Shown here piece after piece: positions 54,965-63,861 of a DNA stretch of 64,000 nt. The number at the start of each line of letters is the position of its first letter. Positions within the stretch are counted from its first letter, which is position 1. The notes beneath the pieces are model-generated. The model was not told the DNA's origin and searched no databases. It worked only from the letters and a program-made list of their open reading frames with translations. Location of the stretch: the NCBI RefSeq assembly GCF_001485215.1, contig NZ_BBWW01000001.1:4712001-4776000 (forward strand). Reading direction: 5' to 3'. Source of the DNA: Leptolyngbya sp. NIES-2104 (GTDB lineage Bacteria > Cyanobacteriota > Cyanobacteriia > Leptolyngbyales > Leptolyngbyaceae). Position numbers and translations under genes: made by a program.

Positions 54965-55531
54965 ATGGCGACAGAAACCACGTCTTCAGAAAATCTCGTT
55001 TTACGACAGTCGGTGTTGGGGGCGCGGCGGTTTAGTAACTATTTTTGGGCGACGATTGTTTCGATCGGGGCAATGGGATTTTTCCTCGCCGCAATTTCGA
55101 GCTATACCAAGGTGAATTTGTTGCCGTTCTCTGATCCGACTCAGCTTTTATTCGTTCCGCAAGGGATCGCCATGGGCTTTTATGGAACCGCTGGATTGCT
55201 TTTAGCAAGCTACTTGTGGTTATCGATCGTTTGGGATTTGGGCGGCGGATACAACGAATTCAATAAGGAAACCGGGGAAGTGAAGATCTTTCGCTGGGGG
55301 TTTCCTGGAAAGAATCGACGGGTAGAGCTTGATCTCAAAACCTCGGATGTGCAAGCGGTGAAAGCGACGTTGAGAGAGGGTGTGAATCCACGTCGATCGC
55401 TTTATCTCAGAGTCAAAGGAATGCGAGATATTCCTTTGACTCGAGTGGGGCAGCCGATGACACTGGCAGAACTGGAAAATGAAGCGGCAGGACTGGCTCG
55501 ATTTCTCAGTGTGCCGCTCGAAGGACTGTAA
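54965..55531 (+). CDS. ycf4: Photosystem I assembly protein Ycf4
   Basis: 188 residues. Two N-terminal membrane helices (YFWATIVSIGAMGFFLAA, IAMGFYGTAGLLLASYLWL) are followed by the conserved WDLGGGYNEFNKETGEVKIF and RWGFPGKNRRVEL and a stroma/cytoplasm-facing domain. Ycf4 helps assemble newly made PSI subunits; it is important but not essential in cyanobacteria. First gene of a likely long plus-strand cluster; divergent from psbDC. Confidence 0.95.
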   Translation: MATETTSSENLVLRQSVLGARRFSNYFWATIVSIGAMGFFLAAISSYTKVNLLPFSDPTQLLFVPQGIAMGFYGTAGLLLASYLWLSIVWDLGGGYNEFNKETGEVKIFRWGFPGKNRRVELDLKTSDVQAVKATLREGVNPRRSLYLRVKGMRDIPLTRVGQPMTLAELENEAAGLARFLSVPLEGL

Positions 55532-55652
55532 ACTCTAATCTTTAAGACGAAACGAGGTTTGTAGAGGAGAATTCTACAAGCCTTTTTTTGTCGATTCATC
55601 TCGGCAATTGTGCGTAAGATGTTAGATGGTTTGTTGGAATAGGTATCTAGAA

Positions 55653-56459
55653 ATGCAGACAAAACTCCAGAATTGGCTAGTGTGCCTTGTAATCGTCTCG
55701 ATGTTTGCTCTTGTGGGATGTAATGGAGAGCAGGGAACCTCGGCTGCACCCACTGGATCGCCTACTCCAAGTGCTTCCCCGACGGCTTTAGCAACTCCGT
55801 CTCCTCAAGCGGGTGTGTTGCCGCGATTGGAAGGAAAAGCGACTGTGGTGATGACAGTGAAGGGTTCGCCGATCACGATGGAAATCGATGGCACGAATGC
55901 ACCGATCACAGCCGGAAATTTTGTTGATTTGGTGAATCGGAAAGTGTATGACGGATTGGTTTTTCACCGAGTCGTGAGAGAGCCACAGCCGTTTGTGGTG
56001 CAGGGAGGCGACCCGCAGAGTAAAGATCCGAATGTGCCGATCGATCGTTTAGGAACTGGCGGATTTATTGATCCAGCGACAAAGCAGGCGCGTGATATTC
56101 CGCTAGAAATTACGCCTCAGAATGCGAAAGAGCCGATTTACAGTCGAACCTTTGCGGAAGCGGGGGTGAATGTGCCGCCGAGATTGAAACATACTCGTGG
56201 AGCGGTGGCGATGGCTCGATCGATGAATCCCGATTCGGCTTCTTCTCAGTTCTATGTTGCTTTAGCAGATTTGCAGTTTCTTGATGGAAACTATGGGGTG
56301 TTTGGCTATGTGACTCAGGGAATGGAAGCGGTGGATAAGATTCAACAGGGCGATCGCATTGAGTCCGCGACTGTGACAAAAGGAATTGAGAATTTGAAAA
56401 CGGGTGGGGCTACGAGTTCTACCGCGAGTCCGTCTCCGAGTCCAACCACTTCGCCTTAG
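55653..56459 (+). CDS. Cyclophilin-type peptidyl-prolyl isomerase, lipoprotein
   Basis: 268 residues from ATG 55653. The lipobox ALVGC (Cys near residue 23) follows a hydrophobic signal, then a Ser/Thr/Pro linker. The cyclophilin domain shows ITAGNFVDLVNRKVYDGLVFHRV with the active-site Arg, FVVQGGDPQSKD, RGAVAMARSMNPDSASSQFYVAL and GYVTQGMEAVDKI. It would catalyse proline isomerisation at the outer face of a membrane. The next gene starts at the base after the stop. Confidence 0.92.
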   Translation: MQTKLQNWLVCLVIVSMFALVGCNGEQGTSAAPTGSPTPSASPTALATPSPQAGVLPRLEGKATVVMTVKGSPITMEIDGTNAPITAGNFVDLVNRKVYDGLVFHRVVREPQPFVVQGGDPQSKDPNVPIDRLGTGGFIDPATKQARDIPLEITPQNAKEPIYSRTFAEAGVNVPPRLKHTRGAVAMARSMNPDSASSQFYVALADLQFLDGNYGVFGYVTQGMEAVDKIQQGDRIESATVTKGIENLKTGGATSSTASPSPSPTTSP

Positions 56460-57572
56460 ATGAATGTTGCGGTTACTGGCATTGGATTGGTTTCAGCGTT
56501 AGGAGATCTAACGCAAACTTGGGAAAGGTTGGTAGAAGGGCGTTCAGGCGTTCAGCTCTACCAGCCTTTTTCGTCGTTGGAGCCGAAACCGATCGCATTA
56601 ATCGGAAAGCATCCCGCAGAGATTTTCAGTTTGACTCGGCAAGTGGTTTCAGATGCGGTGAATGATGCTGGATTAGAAATTCCATTGTTTGACTGTGGCG
56701 TTGTGGTGGGGTCGAGTCGGGGAAATCAGGCACAGTGGGAACGATTCACGACCGGACAGGGGGATCTTGCAAACTGGTTGAAGACTTTGCCGAATGGGAG
56801 CGCGATCGAGACGGCTCAATTGATTCAATCTCAAGGGATTGTTTTAGCTCCGATGGCAGCTTGTGCAACGGGACTTTGGGCGATCGCACGAGGAGCCGAA
56901 CTCATTTGGAGTGGGCAGTGTGAGCGGGTGATTTGTGGAGCGATCGAGGCTCCGATTACGCCGTTGACGCTGATTGGGTTTGAACGGATGGGAGCGCTGG
57001 CGAAAGATGGAGCGTTTCCGTTTGATGTCGATCGACAAGGGTTAGTGTTGGGCGAAGGTGGCGCGGTTTTTGTGTTGGAATCAGAAGAATTGGCGCGACA
57101 ACGAAAGGCGAAAATTTACGGGCGAGTTTTGGGATTTGGGCTGACCGCAGATGGATATCATGTCAGCGCACCAGAGCTGGGAAGTCGAGCGGCGATCGCG
57201 GCTATGAATCAGTGTCTTAAGCGCAGTGGTTTAACGGCAGATCAAATCGATTACATTCACGCGCATGGAACGGCGACACAGTTAAACGATCGTAATGAAG
57301 CGCATCTGATTCAACAGTGTTTTTCTCACTCGGTTTGGATTAGTTCAACGAAAGGGGCAACCGGACACACGTTAGGGGGATCGGGAGCGTTGGGAGCGGC
57401 GTTTTGTTTGATGGCGTTGAAGCATCAGACTGTGCCGCCGAATGTCGGGATTAGACGTAGCGAATTTGGGATTGCGATCGCACAATCTGCGAAATCAGCA
57501 GACCTTGAGAATGTTTTGTGCTTTAGTTTTGGGTTTGGGGGACAAAATGCGATCGTGGCGTTCAGTCGATAA
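56460..57572 (+). CDS. Beta-ketoacyl-ACP synthase-like enzyme (short FabF type)
   Basis: 370 residues. Thiolase fold with the triad Cys135 (PMAACATGLW), His268 (HAHGTAT) and His302 (GATGHTLGGSGA), plus Lys297. The enzyme would elongate acyl-ACP by condensation with malonyl-ACP. It is about 40 residues shorter than usual FabF, with the loss mostly before the active Cys. In cyanobacteria this is probably a second KAS beside housekeeping FabF. Translationally abutting the cyclophilin gene (TAG-ATG). Confidence 0.88.
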   Translation: MNVAVTGIGLVSALGDLTQTWERLVEGRSGVQLYQPFSSLEPKPIALIGKHPAEIFSLTRQVVSDAVNDAGLEIPLFDCGVVVGSSRGNQAQWERFTTGQGDLANWLKTLPNGSAIETAQLIQSQGIVLAPMAACATGLWAIARGAELIWSGQCERVICGAIEAPITPLTLIGFERMGALAKDGAFPFDVDRQGLVLGEGGAVFVLESEELARQRKAKIYGRVLGFGLTADGYHVSAPELGSRAAIAAMNQCLKRSGLTADQIDYIHAHGTATQLNDRNEAHLIQQCFSHSVWISSTKGATGHTLGGSGALGAAFCLMALKHQTVPPNVGIRRSEFGIAIAQSAKSADLENVLCFSFGFGGQNAIVAFSR

Positions 57573-57586
57573 ATTATGATGGGTGA

Positions 57587-59122
57587 ATGTCAATCACTGA
57601 AGAAGTTTTAGCCAAAATTCCGGGAAGTCCACTGGAAGGGTTACGTCGAGTTGATGCTTTGTGGAAGGCATTGAGAGAAGAGACGATCCCCGTTCCAAAT
57701 GTGGTCGATACTTGTGGTAGCGATTTAGACTCCGTCGATTGGGATATTGTCATCTGTGGCGGGACTTTAGGAATTTTGATCGGGGCTGCATTGGTTCGGA
57801 AAGGTTGGCGGGTGACGCTGATCGAACGTGGAATCCTGAAAGGACGTGAGCAGGAATGGAATATTTCACGACAGGAATTGAATACCTTCATTGAGTTGGG
57901 ATTGTTGAGTGAAGAAGAGTTAGAAAATGCGATCGCAACTCAATTTAATCCCGTTCGAGTCAGCTTTTCTGAAGGCGCAGATATCTTTGTTAAAGATGTT
58001 TTAAACACTGGCGTTAATCCAGTTTATTTGTTAGAAAAACTGAAACAATTCTTTCTTGAAAATGGTGGAAATCTAATTGAGAATACGCCGTTTGAGAATG
58101 TAGTGATTCATCCGAATGGCGTTTGTGTAAATCGATCGATTACTGCTCGTCTGATGCTTGATGCAATGGGATATTTTTCGCCTGTTGTTCAACAAGCAAG
58201 ACAAGGGAAAAAGCCCGATGGTGTTTGCTTGGTCGTGGGGACTTGTGCGAAAGGTTTTACTCAGAATGAATCGGGCGATTTGATTGCATCATTCACGCCG
58301 ATTCAGAAACAGTGTCAGTATTTTTGGGAAGCATTCCCGGCACGAGATGGGAGAACGACTTATCTGTTTACTTATTTAGATGCAGATCGCGATCGCTTTT
58401 CGTTAGAAACTCTATTCGATGACTATTTCAAACTGCTACCTGAATATCAAAACATCGAACTCGATCAACTCGAATTCGTCCGAGCGTTATTCGGTTTCTT
58501 TCCCTGTTATCGTCAAAGTCCGCTCAAATTAGAGTGGGATCGAATTCTAGCCATTGGTGATAGTAGTGGCAGTCAATCACCACTTAGTTTTGGTGGATTT
58601 GGTGCAATGGTTAGACACTTAAAGCGATTGACGAATGGAATTGATGAGGCGCTACAGTCTGAAATGCTCAATTACTCGGCTTTATCTTTATTGCAACCTT
58701 ATCAGCCGAATTTATCAGTGACTTGGTTGTTTCAGCGATCGATGAGTGTCGGTATGAATCAAAAAGCGACACCCGATCAAATTAATCAATTATTAGTTGC
58801 TGTATTTGCAGAAATGCAGCAATTAGGTGAGCCTGTTTTGAAGCCATTTTTACAGGACGTTGTGCAGTTTATTCCGCTGTCTCAAACATTGCTGAAGACG
58901 GGAATTTCTCATCCTGGACTGGTCTTAAAAATTATTCCCCACGTTGGGATCTTTGCTCTGCTAGATTGGATGCTGCACTATTTCAATCTGGCAGTTTTCA
59001 GTGCGCTTTATGCGATCGCTCAACATTTCAAGCCTCCTCTATCTCCTACACAGCAATACGTGTGGAATCGATGGGTAGACGCTTGGCAGTACGGCTCAGG
59101 AAACGATTACGTAGGATATTAA
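57587..59122 (+). CDS. cruP: CruP-like FAD protein (lycopene-cyclase paralogue)
   Basis: 511 residues. An N-terminal Rossmann FAD site (DIVICGGTLGILIGAALVRK, ERG) is followed by the GREQEWNISRQEL motif shared by the CruA/CruP group. Later motifs are RILAIGDSSGSQSPLSFGGFG and a helical C-terminal part. CruA family enzymes cyclise lycopene; CruP has been linked to limiting carotenoid epoxides or oxidative damage rather than being the main cyclase. The length and the C-terminal HYFNLAVFSALYAIAQHF fit CruP. 15 bases after the KAS gene. Confidence 0.85.
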   Translation: MSITEEVLAKIPGSPLEGLRRVDALWKALREETIPVPNVVDTCGSDLDSVDWDIVICGGTLGILIGAALVRKGWRVTLIERGILKGREQEWNISRQELNTFIELGLLSEEELENAIATQFNPVRVSFSEGADIFVKDVLNTGVNPVYLLEKLKQFFLENGGNLIENTPFENVVIHPNGVCVNRSITARLMLDAMGYFSPVVQQARQGKKPDGVCLVVGTCAKGFTQNESGDLIASFTPIQKQCQYFWEAFPARDGRTTYLFTYLDADRDRFSLETLFDDYFKLLPEYQNIELDQLEFVRALFGFFPCYRQSPLKLEWDRILAIGDSSGSQSPLSFGGFGAMVRHLKRLTNGIDEALQSEMLNYSALSLLQPYQPNLSVTWLFQRSMSVGMNQKATPDQINQLLVAVFAEMQQLGEPVLKPFLQDVVQFIPLSQTLLKTGISHPGLVLKIIPHVGIFALLDWMLHYFNLAVFSALYAIAQHFKPPLSPTQQYVWNRWVDAWQYGSGNDYVGY

Positions 59123-59125
59123 AGA

Positions 59126-59950
59126 ATGGAATTCTCGCTGGCTCGACAACGGTTTTATCAAGAAGTGCGTCAAGAAGACGAAAAAATTGACTTAGAAAAA
59201 GCCGCGCTATATATCGCGCAAGAAGAATATCCAGACTTAGAAGTCGAGAAATATTTAAGCGCGATCGACAAAATGGCAGTGGAAATTCAAGCGAGACTTC
59301 CTGAAGAACCGTATCCATTACGAATCGTTCAAACGATTAATCAATATCTGTACAAAGAATTAGGATTCTGTGGAAATTCAGAAGATTATTACGATCCTCA
59401 AAATAGTTTTTTGAACGATGTCATCGATCGTAAAACGGGAATTCCAATTTCATTAGCGTTGTTGTATTTAGCGATCGCGAAACGGATTAATTTTCCAATG
59501 GTTGGGATCGGAATGCCGGGACATTTTCTGATTCGTCCGGTTGCGAATGACGAAATGGATATCTTTGTCGATGCGTATCACGATGGAGAAATTCTTTTTC
59601 CTCAAGACTGTCAAGATCGGCTCAATCAATTAGCGGGTCAACCTGTCGAAATGCGTCCTCAATTTGTGGAAGCAGTGACACCCAAACAATTTTTGGCGCG
59701 AATGTTGACCAATTTGAAAGGAATTTATTTGAACCAAGGCAAGATTGGAAAATGCCTGACTACGATCGAACGAATTCTGATTCTGTTCCCGGATACCCCG
59801 TTTGAACTGCGCGATCGCGGAATTATTTACTTTCAAACGCATCGCTGGATTGAAGCGCGTCAGGATTTAGAAAGCTATCTCGACAGCGTTCCGAATGCGA
59901 ACGATCGGGATGTGATTCAGCAATTACTCGATCGCATCGAAGGCAACTAG
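59126..59950 (+). CDS. SirB1 family protein (transglutaminase-like plus TPR)
   Basis: 274 residues. The SirB1/transglutaminase-like core shows FCGNSEDYYDPQNSFLNDV, RKTGIPISLALLYLAIAKR and GIGMPGHFLIRP with the His. The classic Cys is replaced in this group. A TPR-like C-terminus (LRDRGIIYFQTHRWIEARQ) completes it. Function is unknown, although the family is widely conserved. It starts three bases after cruP and ends overlapping the converging gene by four bases. Confidence 0.88.
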   Translation: MEFSLARQRFYQEVRQEDEKIDLEKAALYIAQEEYPDLEVEKYLSAIDKMAVEIQARLPEEPYPLRIVQTINQYLYKELGFCGNSEDYYDPQNSFLNDVIDRKTGIPISLALLYLAIAKRINFPMVGIGMPGHFLIRPVANDEMDIFVDAYHDGEILFPQDCQDRLNQLAGQPVEMRPQFVEAVTPKQFLARMLTNLKGIYLNQGKIGKCLTTIERILILFPDTPFELRDRGIIYFQTHRWIEARQDLESYLDSVPNANDRDVIQQLLDRIEGN

Positions 59951-60384
59951 CGCAACGTTTCCGCGACTCGCTTTAGACGACGAAGCTGTGCCTGCATATC
60001 TTCCTGCGTCCACTTTGCCGCGAATTGATTGAAGCCAAAACGAACGATCGGATTCGGAATCTCGAATTCAAACCGATTGAGTAAGCGCGTTCCTTTCTCT
60101 TCGGGGCTACACTCCCATCGATCGCGCCCCTTAAAAAAACCCTCGAATTGCCAAACAATTAAGCCGGGTTGCCGTTCTGCAACCACATTGTTCAGCGTCG
60201 GTTGCAGAACTGGGACTTGAATCACAAAACGGCTCTTGCTGCCGATCGCGGTTGACCATTGCTCGATCGGCTCACAGCGCAATGCCGGATTTAGCCAGCG
60301 GTGCATCAAATTCAAATCGGTAAAACATCGCTCCACATCGGTTGCACTCGCCTGAATCAAAATCGATTGCTCAAAAATCTCCAT
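59947..60384 (-). CDS. SRPBCC-fold (START-like) protein
   Basis: 145 residues of the hydrophobic-ligand-binding SRPBCC fold: FEQSILIQASATDVERCFTD, MHRWLNPALRCEP, FEGFFKGRDRWECSPEEKG and RFEFEIPNPIVRFGFNQFA. This is the general form of cyclase/dehydrase-like proteins of cyanobacteria; ligands can be lipids, pigments or polyketides. No specific function is shown. Converges on the SirB1 gene. Confidence 0.85.
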   Translation of the reverse strand: MEIFEQSILIQASATDVERCFTDLNLMHRWLNPALRCEPIEQWSTAIGSKSRFVIQVPVLQPTLNNVVAERQPGLIVWQFEGFFKGRDRWECSPEEKGTRLLNRFEFEIPNPIVRFGFNQFAAKWTQEDMQAQLRRLKRVAETLR

Positions 60385-60829
60385 CAGTCTGCCTCCTAGA
60401 ACACACCACTTATTTTTCTACACATCAAACAATTTGGGACTGAGATCACAAGACATCTCTCTCTGGAGTGAAGATAAATCAATTTAGGAAGTGGGATACT
60501 CGGCACAAACTTGTGCGATTCAGCAAGAAAGCGGGTTAAGCACGAGTTCCGCGCATTTATATTCTCGATCGATTCGCCAAGCACTTCATCGAAAGTTCAA
60601 AAAAGTGTTTCCAAGAGCTTTTCTCCAACGAGAGATACGAGTACTCTTAGGATGCAACCGTATTTTTCATGAGATCTGGCGGCTTGCGTTGAACAAATTC
60701 CATGGTTTTAACCCTGGGCGTTGTGAAAGGCAGGTGAAGCAATTTCTCTGAAAATCATGATTGTCATCTATCTACAAAAGCGATCGAGAAGCGCTTTATT
60801 TGAAAGCGAAAGGGGTTTATCAAAACACC
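60385..60829. other. Intergenic region upstream of the TM-repeat protein
   Basis: 445 bases containing two promoters. Open frames here (60491-60751 plus strand; in-frame TTG 60761) have no family features. No RNA or repeat recognised. Confidence 0.45.
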
Positions 60830-62485
60830 ATGAACGAGTTCTGGCAACATATTGAACCGTTGGGGGGAATGCGACTCACGAGGAATCTGGAGTTAGCTCA
60901 ACTCCCACCCGGAGAAGCACCGTTTGGCTACATTCAAGGGGTCAACGTCGCGAATCTATTAATTCAGTTAGGCGGTGCGCTCCTAATCTTATTAATCGGA
61001 GCGCTGATTGCTGCGTTTGTGTCGAGTATCGTGCGCGGATTGCTGAAGAAAACCACGATCGATAATCGGTTGGCAGGTTGGGTTTCAGGCGGACGAGGAC
61101 AGACAAATTTCAACGTCGAAGGATTGATCAGCTCGATCGTCTTTTGGGTGATCTTGATTCTGGCTGTGGTGGCAGCGTTGAACGTTTTGGGACTCAATAC
61201 AGTCTCACAGCCGCTCAACAACTTTTTGAATCAAATTTTTGCCTTCCTGCCTCAGTTGGGTGCAGCGGCACTTTTAGCAGGGTTGGCTTGGGTCGTGGCA
61301 ACGATCGCGAAAACGATCGTCGTTCGGACTTCAGAGTCATTCGGCTTGGATGAGAAAGTCTCTGATCCCAGCGATACCTCTCTGGGTGCAAGCTCATTCC
61401 GCCTCAGCGATACGTTAGGAAATGCAGTTTACTGGTTCGTTTTCCTATTTTTCTTACCGCTAATTTTGGGTGTTTTGAACTTGCAGGGTCCGCTCCAGCC
61501 CGTTCAAAACTTGCTGAATGATATTCTAAGTGCCCTTCCCAACATTATTAAGGCGCTGGCGATCGCGGCAATTGGTTGGTTTGTAGCGCGGACGGTTCGC
61601 GGTATCGTGACGAATTTGTTGGCGGCGATCGGAACCGATCAAATCGGTGCAAGAATCGGGCTGAATCGAGCAAGAGGCGGTCAATCGCTGTCCTGGATCT
61701 TAGGCACGATCGTTTATGTGTTGATTCTGATCCCGACCGCGACCGCAGCATTGGACGCATTGCGAATTCCTGCGATTTCTGGTCCTGCGACCGCAATGTT
61801 GAATCAGATCTTGAACGCGTTGCCGTTGATCTTTACCGCAGTTGCAATTTTAGCGATCGCGTTTGCAGTCGGTAAGTTTGTAGCGGATTTAGTCTCTAGC
61901 ATTCTTGCGAGTGTTGGATTCGACAATCTGTTCTACTGGCTCGGACTTCAATCCGCGCCTCCTACGCCAACGGTTGCACCGGAGCAGTACAGCACTGAGT
62001 TTCAAACAGGTGAAACGATGCTGCAACCGGAAGGAAAGTCCGGAGTGCGATCGCCGTCTGAAATTGTCGGTGTAATCGTGCTTGTGGGCATTATGCTGTT
62101 TGCGACAGTCGCGGCGGTTGATGTTCTGGGTATCGGAGCCTTGGCTGCGTTAGTGGCTGGTTTGCTCGTGATTTCGGGGCGGATTTTGTCTGGATTGGTC
62201 GTATTTGCGATCGGCTTATATCTAGCGAATTTTGCTTATCGATTGATCACGAGTTCTGGCAGTCGGCAGGCGAACTTGTTGGGGCAAACGGCGCGAGTCG
62301 CAATTCTCGGATTTGTGGCAGCGTTGGCACTTCAGCAGATTGGCATTGCGCCAAACATTGTTAATTTGGCGTTTGGTCTATTGCTCGGTGCGATTGCGGT
62401 GGCGATTGCGATCGCGTTTGGTCTGGGCGGTCGTGACGTGGCTGGTGAACAGTTGCGCGAATGGTTGAAAGACTTTAAGCGTTAA
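60830..62485 (+). CDS. MscS-related conserved TM-helix repeat protein
   Basis: 551 residues from ATG 60830 (MNEFWQHIEPLGG). About 12 hydrophobic segments form at least four copies of a unit with two helices and the pattern AIGWFVARTVRGIVTNLLAAIGTD, interrupted by amphipathic links (for example LNNFLNQIFAFLPQLGAAAL). This is the conserved TM-helix repeat found in the MscS superfamily, but no MscS beta-domain follows. The protein may form or modulate a mechanosensitive pore. A terminator follows 20 bases later. Confidence 0.85.
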   Translation: MNEFWQHIEPLGGMRLTRNLELAQLPPGEAPFGYIQGVNVANLLIQLGGALLILLIGALIAAFVSSIVRGLLKKTTIDNRLAGWVSGGRGQTNFNVEGLISSIVFWVILILAVVAALNVLGLNTVSQPLNNFLNQIFAFLPQLGAAALLAGLAWVVATIAKTIVVRTSESFGLDEKVSDPSDTSLGASSFRLSDTLGNAVYWFVFLFFLPLILGVLNLQGPLQPVQNLLNDILSALPNIIKALAIAAIGWFVARTVRGIVTNLLAAIGTDQIGARIGLNRARGGQSLSWILGTIVYVLILIPTATAALDALRIPAISGPATAMLNQILNALPLIFTAVAILAIAFAVGKFVADLVSSILASVGFDNLFYWLGLQSAPPTPTVAPEQYSTEFQTGETMLQPEGKSGVRSPSEIVGVIVLVGIMLFATVAAVDVLGIGALAALVAGLLVISGRILSGLVVFAIGLYLANFAYRLITSSGSRQANLLGQTARVAILGFVAALALQQIGIAPNIVNLAFGLLLGAIAVAIAIAFGLGGRDVAGEQLREWLKDFKR

Positions 62486-62504
62486 ACTAACGTTAAATTT
62501 CAAT

Positions 62505-62539
62505 AAAGTGCGCTGGGTAAAATCCTCAGCGCACTTTTT
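62505..62539 (+). terminator. Terminator after the TM-repeat gene
   Basis: AAAGTGCGCTG (62505-62515) pairs with CAGCGCACTTT (62527-62537), then a T run. Confidence 0.88.
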
Positions 62540-62638
62540 GTATTAAGCCAATCAAAATCAATCTCCCGCGATTTCTCGGAGGAAGCAACTTCGATTCAGA
62601 GGTAAAAGAAGAGGGTTGATTTCCCGTGTCGATCGTTT

Positions 62639-63382
62639 ATGACTCAGGTTCTGAATCGTCCACCGTCTGTCCCTACCCGTGATGAGTCTCAATCTAAGCC
62701 TGCTGAGGCGCTGATTCAACTCCGTCAGGTCAGCAAAACCTATTCAAACGGAAGCTCTGCGCTCACAGGCGTTTCGCTCGATGTGAAGGTGGGCGATTTT
62801 TTGTTTATCACAGGACCGTCTGGCTCTGGGAAATCAACCCTTCTTAAATTACTGTATGGGGCAGAACTGCCATCATCTGGGGAAATTTTGGTCGATCGAC
62901 AAAATCCCGCTCGACTTCGAGGCAATCAACTCGCGTTTCTGCGTCGTCGAATCGGGGTTGTGTTTCAAGATTACAAACTGATCCCACGTCGAACGGTGTC
63001 GGAAAATGTTTCGTTTGTGTTGTGGGCGCAGGGTTATTCTCGATCGGAAATTCAACGGCGATTACAGCCCGCACTCAAAATGGTTGGATTAGTTCACAAA
63101 GCTGATAGTTTCCCAGAGGAGCTTTCCGGGGGAGAACAGCAGCGGGTGAGTATTGCACGTGCGATCGTAGGAACGCCGCCGATTCTTTTAGCGGATGAGC
63201 CGACTGGAAATCTAGATGCTGATAATTCTTGGCAGGTGATCAAGATTCTGAAAAAACTGAACCAGATCGGAATCACGGTTCTAGTAACGACGCACGATGA
63301 GAATTTAATTCGGTTAGCCAATCATCCAGTCGTACAGATTCGGAATGGACGGTTATATCAGGTTGCAGGAATGGGCGGATGA
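62639..63382 (+). CDS. ftsE: Cell-division ATP-binding protein FtsE
   Basis: 247 residues. ABC ATPase with Walker A GPSGSGKST, GVVFQDYKLIPRRTVSENV (Q-loop, as in FtsE), signature ELSGGEQQRVSIARAI and Walker B ILLADEPTGNLD. FtsE works with FtsX at the divisome to control peptidoglycan hydrolases. The N-terminus is extended by about 25 residues. Here ftsX does not follow; the next gene is on the other strand. It could instead belong to a related MacB/LolD-type exporter, but the Q-loop region fits FtsE best. Confidence 0.88.
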   Translation: MTQVLNRPPSVPTRDESQSKPAEALIQLRQVSKTYSNGSSALTGVSLDVKVGDFLFITGPSGSGKSTLLKLLYGAELPSSGEILVDRQNPARLRGNQLAFLRRRIGVVFQDYKLIPRRTVSENVSFVLWAQGYSRSEIQRRLQPALKMVGLVHKADSFPEELSGGEQQRVSIARAIVGTPPILLADEPTGNLDADNSWQVIKILKKLNQIGITVLVTTHDENLIRLANHPVVQIRNGRLYQVAGMGG

Positions 63383-63398
63383 GATACCGCATCGGAAT

Positions 63399-63590
63399 TT
63401 AGGCTTTCTCCAGCCAATCGAAGATTTGATCCAATTGGTTCAGGGTAATTAAGCCGTATTGCCAAAGCACCATCGGCAGGGGAGCGAGTTCAGGCTGACT
63501 GTGTTTCACGGCAAGATCGATCGCGGAAGTTGGAAGCGCCAGTTCTTCCCGAAGAAACTGAATTAAGTTCGATCGCTTTTTCGCTTCCAT
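63399..63590 (-). CDS. DUF2949 family protein
   Basis: 63 residues from ATG 63590 (MEAKKRSNLIQFLREELALP). The C-terminal half PMVLWQYGLITLNQLDQIFDWL is the family hallmark. These small helical proteins occur in cyanobacteria, without a known function. A TTG/other start giving 72 residues is less likely. Confidence 0.85.
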   Translation of the reverse strand: MEAKKRSNLIQFLREELALPTSAIDLAVKHSQPELAPLPMVLWQYGLITLNQLDQIFDWLEKA

Positions 63591-63861
63591 GTCGCTGCCC
63601 TGCTTTATGAGAATCAATTTAACTTATGTAAACAAATTCTAGCAATCTCGTAATCATCCAAAAGTTTAAGATTCTCCTCAGAAAGCGCGTCTCCTCTCTA
63701 TCCTGAAAAATACGCACACGCTTTTTGAATTCTTCATGAGTTGCCTCGAAATTACGCAACCACTTCATCAAACCCGCTGGTTAACCTGAGAAAGTCAAAT
63801 GTTTCGGCAGGAAATTAAGACTTGTTGAAACTGATTATTGATTTTCTGAGGAGATCGCAAA

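Noticed and set aside
60491-60751. 86-codon ORF upstream of the TM-repeat gene
   Set aside because: Low-complexity basic translation without motifs.
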